From JAUNBG01 sp964442735 (GTDB taxonomy: Bacteria > Planctomycetota > Planctomycetia > Pirellulales > Thermoguttaceae), in NCBI GenBank assembly GCA_964442735.1, contig CAYUAP010000196.1, positions 1-5,988 of the forward strand: a stretch of 5,988 nucleotides of DNA, in the 5' to 3' direction. This document shows positions 5,903-5,988 of the stretch, piece after piece. The notes beneath the pieces were generated by a model, which ran no database searches, had not been told where the DNA came from, and saw only the letters and a program-made list of their open reading frames with translations. The first letter of the stretch is position 1; every line of letters begins with the position of its first letter. Position numbers and translations under genes: made by a program.

Positions 5903-5957
5903 GTAACCATTCACGAACAATATTGGAACCACGGATATCACGGATAACCACAGATAG
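5903..5957 (+). repeat. CACGGAT-type intergenic repeat, right copy
   Basis: It runs GTAACCATTCACG, then a spacer, then GAACCACGGATATCACGGATAACC, ending CAGATAG; the ACGGAT word recurs after 12 bases. It matches the minus-strand copy at 67-122 in order and spacing. It starts 22 bases after the phosphoesterase stop and points out of the window to the right. Any gene behind it is not visible. Confidence 0.55.
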
Positions 5958-5963
5958 TCTGTC

Positions 5964-5982
5964 GTAAAATACAATATTTTAC
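5964..5982. repeat. AT-rich hairpin at the right edge
   Basis: GTAAAATA and TATTTTAC form a perfect 8-bp inverted repeat around a CAA loop. It has no GC-rich stem or U-tract, so a terminator role is weak. It may be an operator or the start of the next intergenic control region. Confidence 0.4.
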
Positions 5983-5988
5983 AATAAC

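Overview
The window carries four protein genes in two divergent pairs around a gene-free control region of about 630 bases. It is bacterial and AT-rich with small GC-richer islands. The secreted GH32-type protein with an N-terminal LamG domain, the secreted SGNH hydrolase with an 'HFNWGLWD' block, and the CACGGAT-type intergenic repeats are all things I associate with the Planctomycetota/PVC group. That assignment rests on remembered family resemblance, not on a search, and is moderately confident at phylum level only.

Layout: bases 1-332 hold no gene I can support, only a CACGGAT-type repeat and a 14-bp palindrome. On the minus strand follow a small two-helix membrane protein of unknown function (333-842) and, transcribed ahead of it, a 717-residue membrane-anchored or exported GH32-like glycoside hydrolase (922-3075). 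Bases 3076-3701 form the divergent control region. It holds a near-consensus sigma70-type promoter for the GH32 gene, several palindromes, a GC-rich double hairpin that looks like a dispersed repeat, a candidate promoter for the rightward genes and two short tandem repeats. On the plus strand follow a secreted SGNH/GDSL hydrolase (3702-4430) and, 50 nt later, a secreted or anchored metallophosphoesterase (4481-5881). The right end carries a second CACGGAT-type repeat, inverted relative to the left one, and an AT-rich hairpin.

Taken together this looks like a small extracytoplasmic hydrolase locus. The GH32-like enzyme would act on a sugar polymer or oligosaccharide, the SGNH enzyme could remove ester groups such as acetyl, and the metallophosphoesterase could remove phosphate. 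No transporter, regulator or sugar kinase is present, so substrate and pathway cannot be fixed. The points most worth a second look are the replacement of the usual GH32 acid/base Glu by Ser (with a Glu in the nearby APE motif), a Glu in place of the motif-I His of the phosphoesterase, a duplicated start-site module of two 5-codon ORFs chained by ATGA overlaps before the phosphoesterase, and outward-facing repeats bracketing the locus. I see no clear evidence of a wholly new system such as a defence island, CRISPR array or mobile element.
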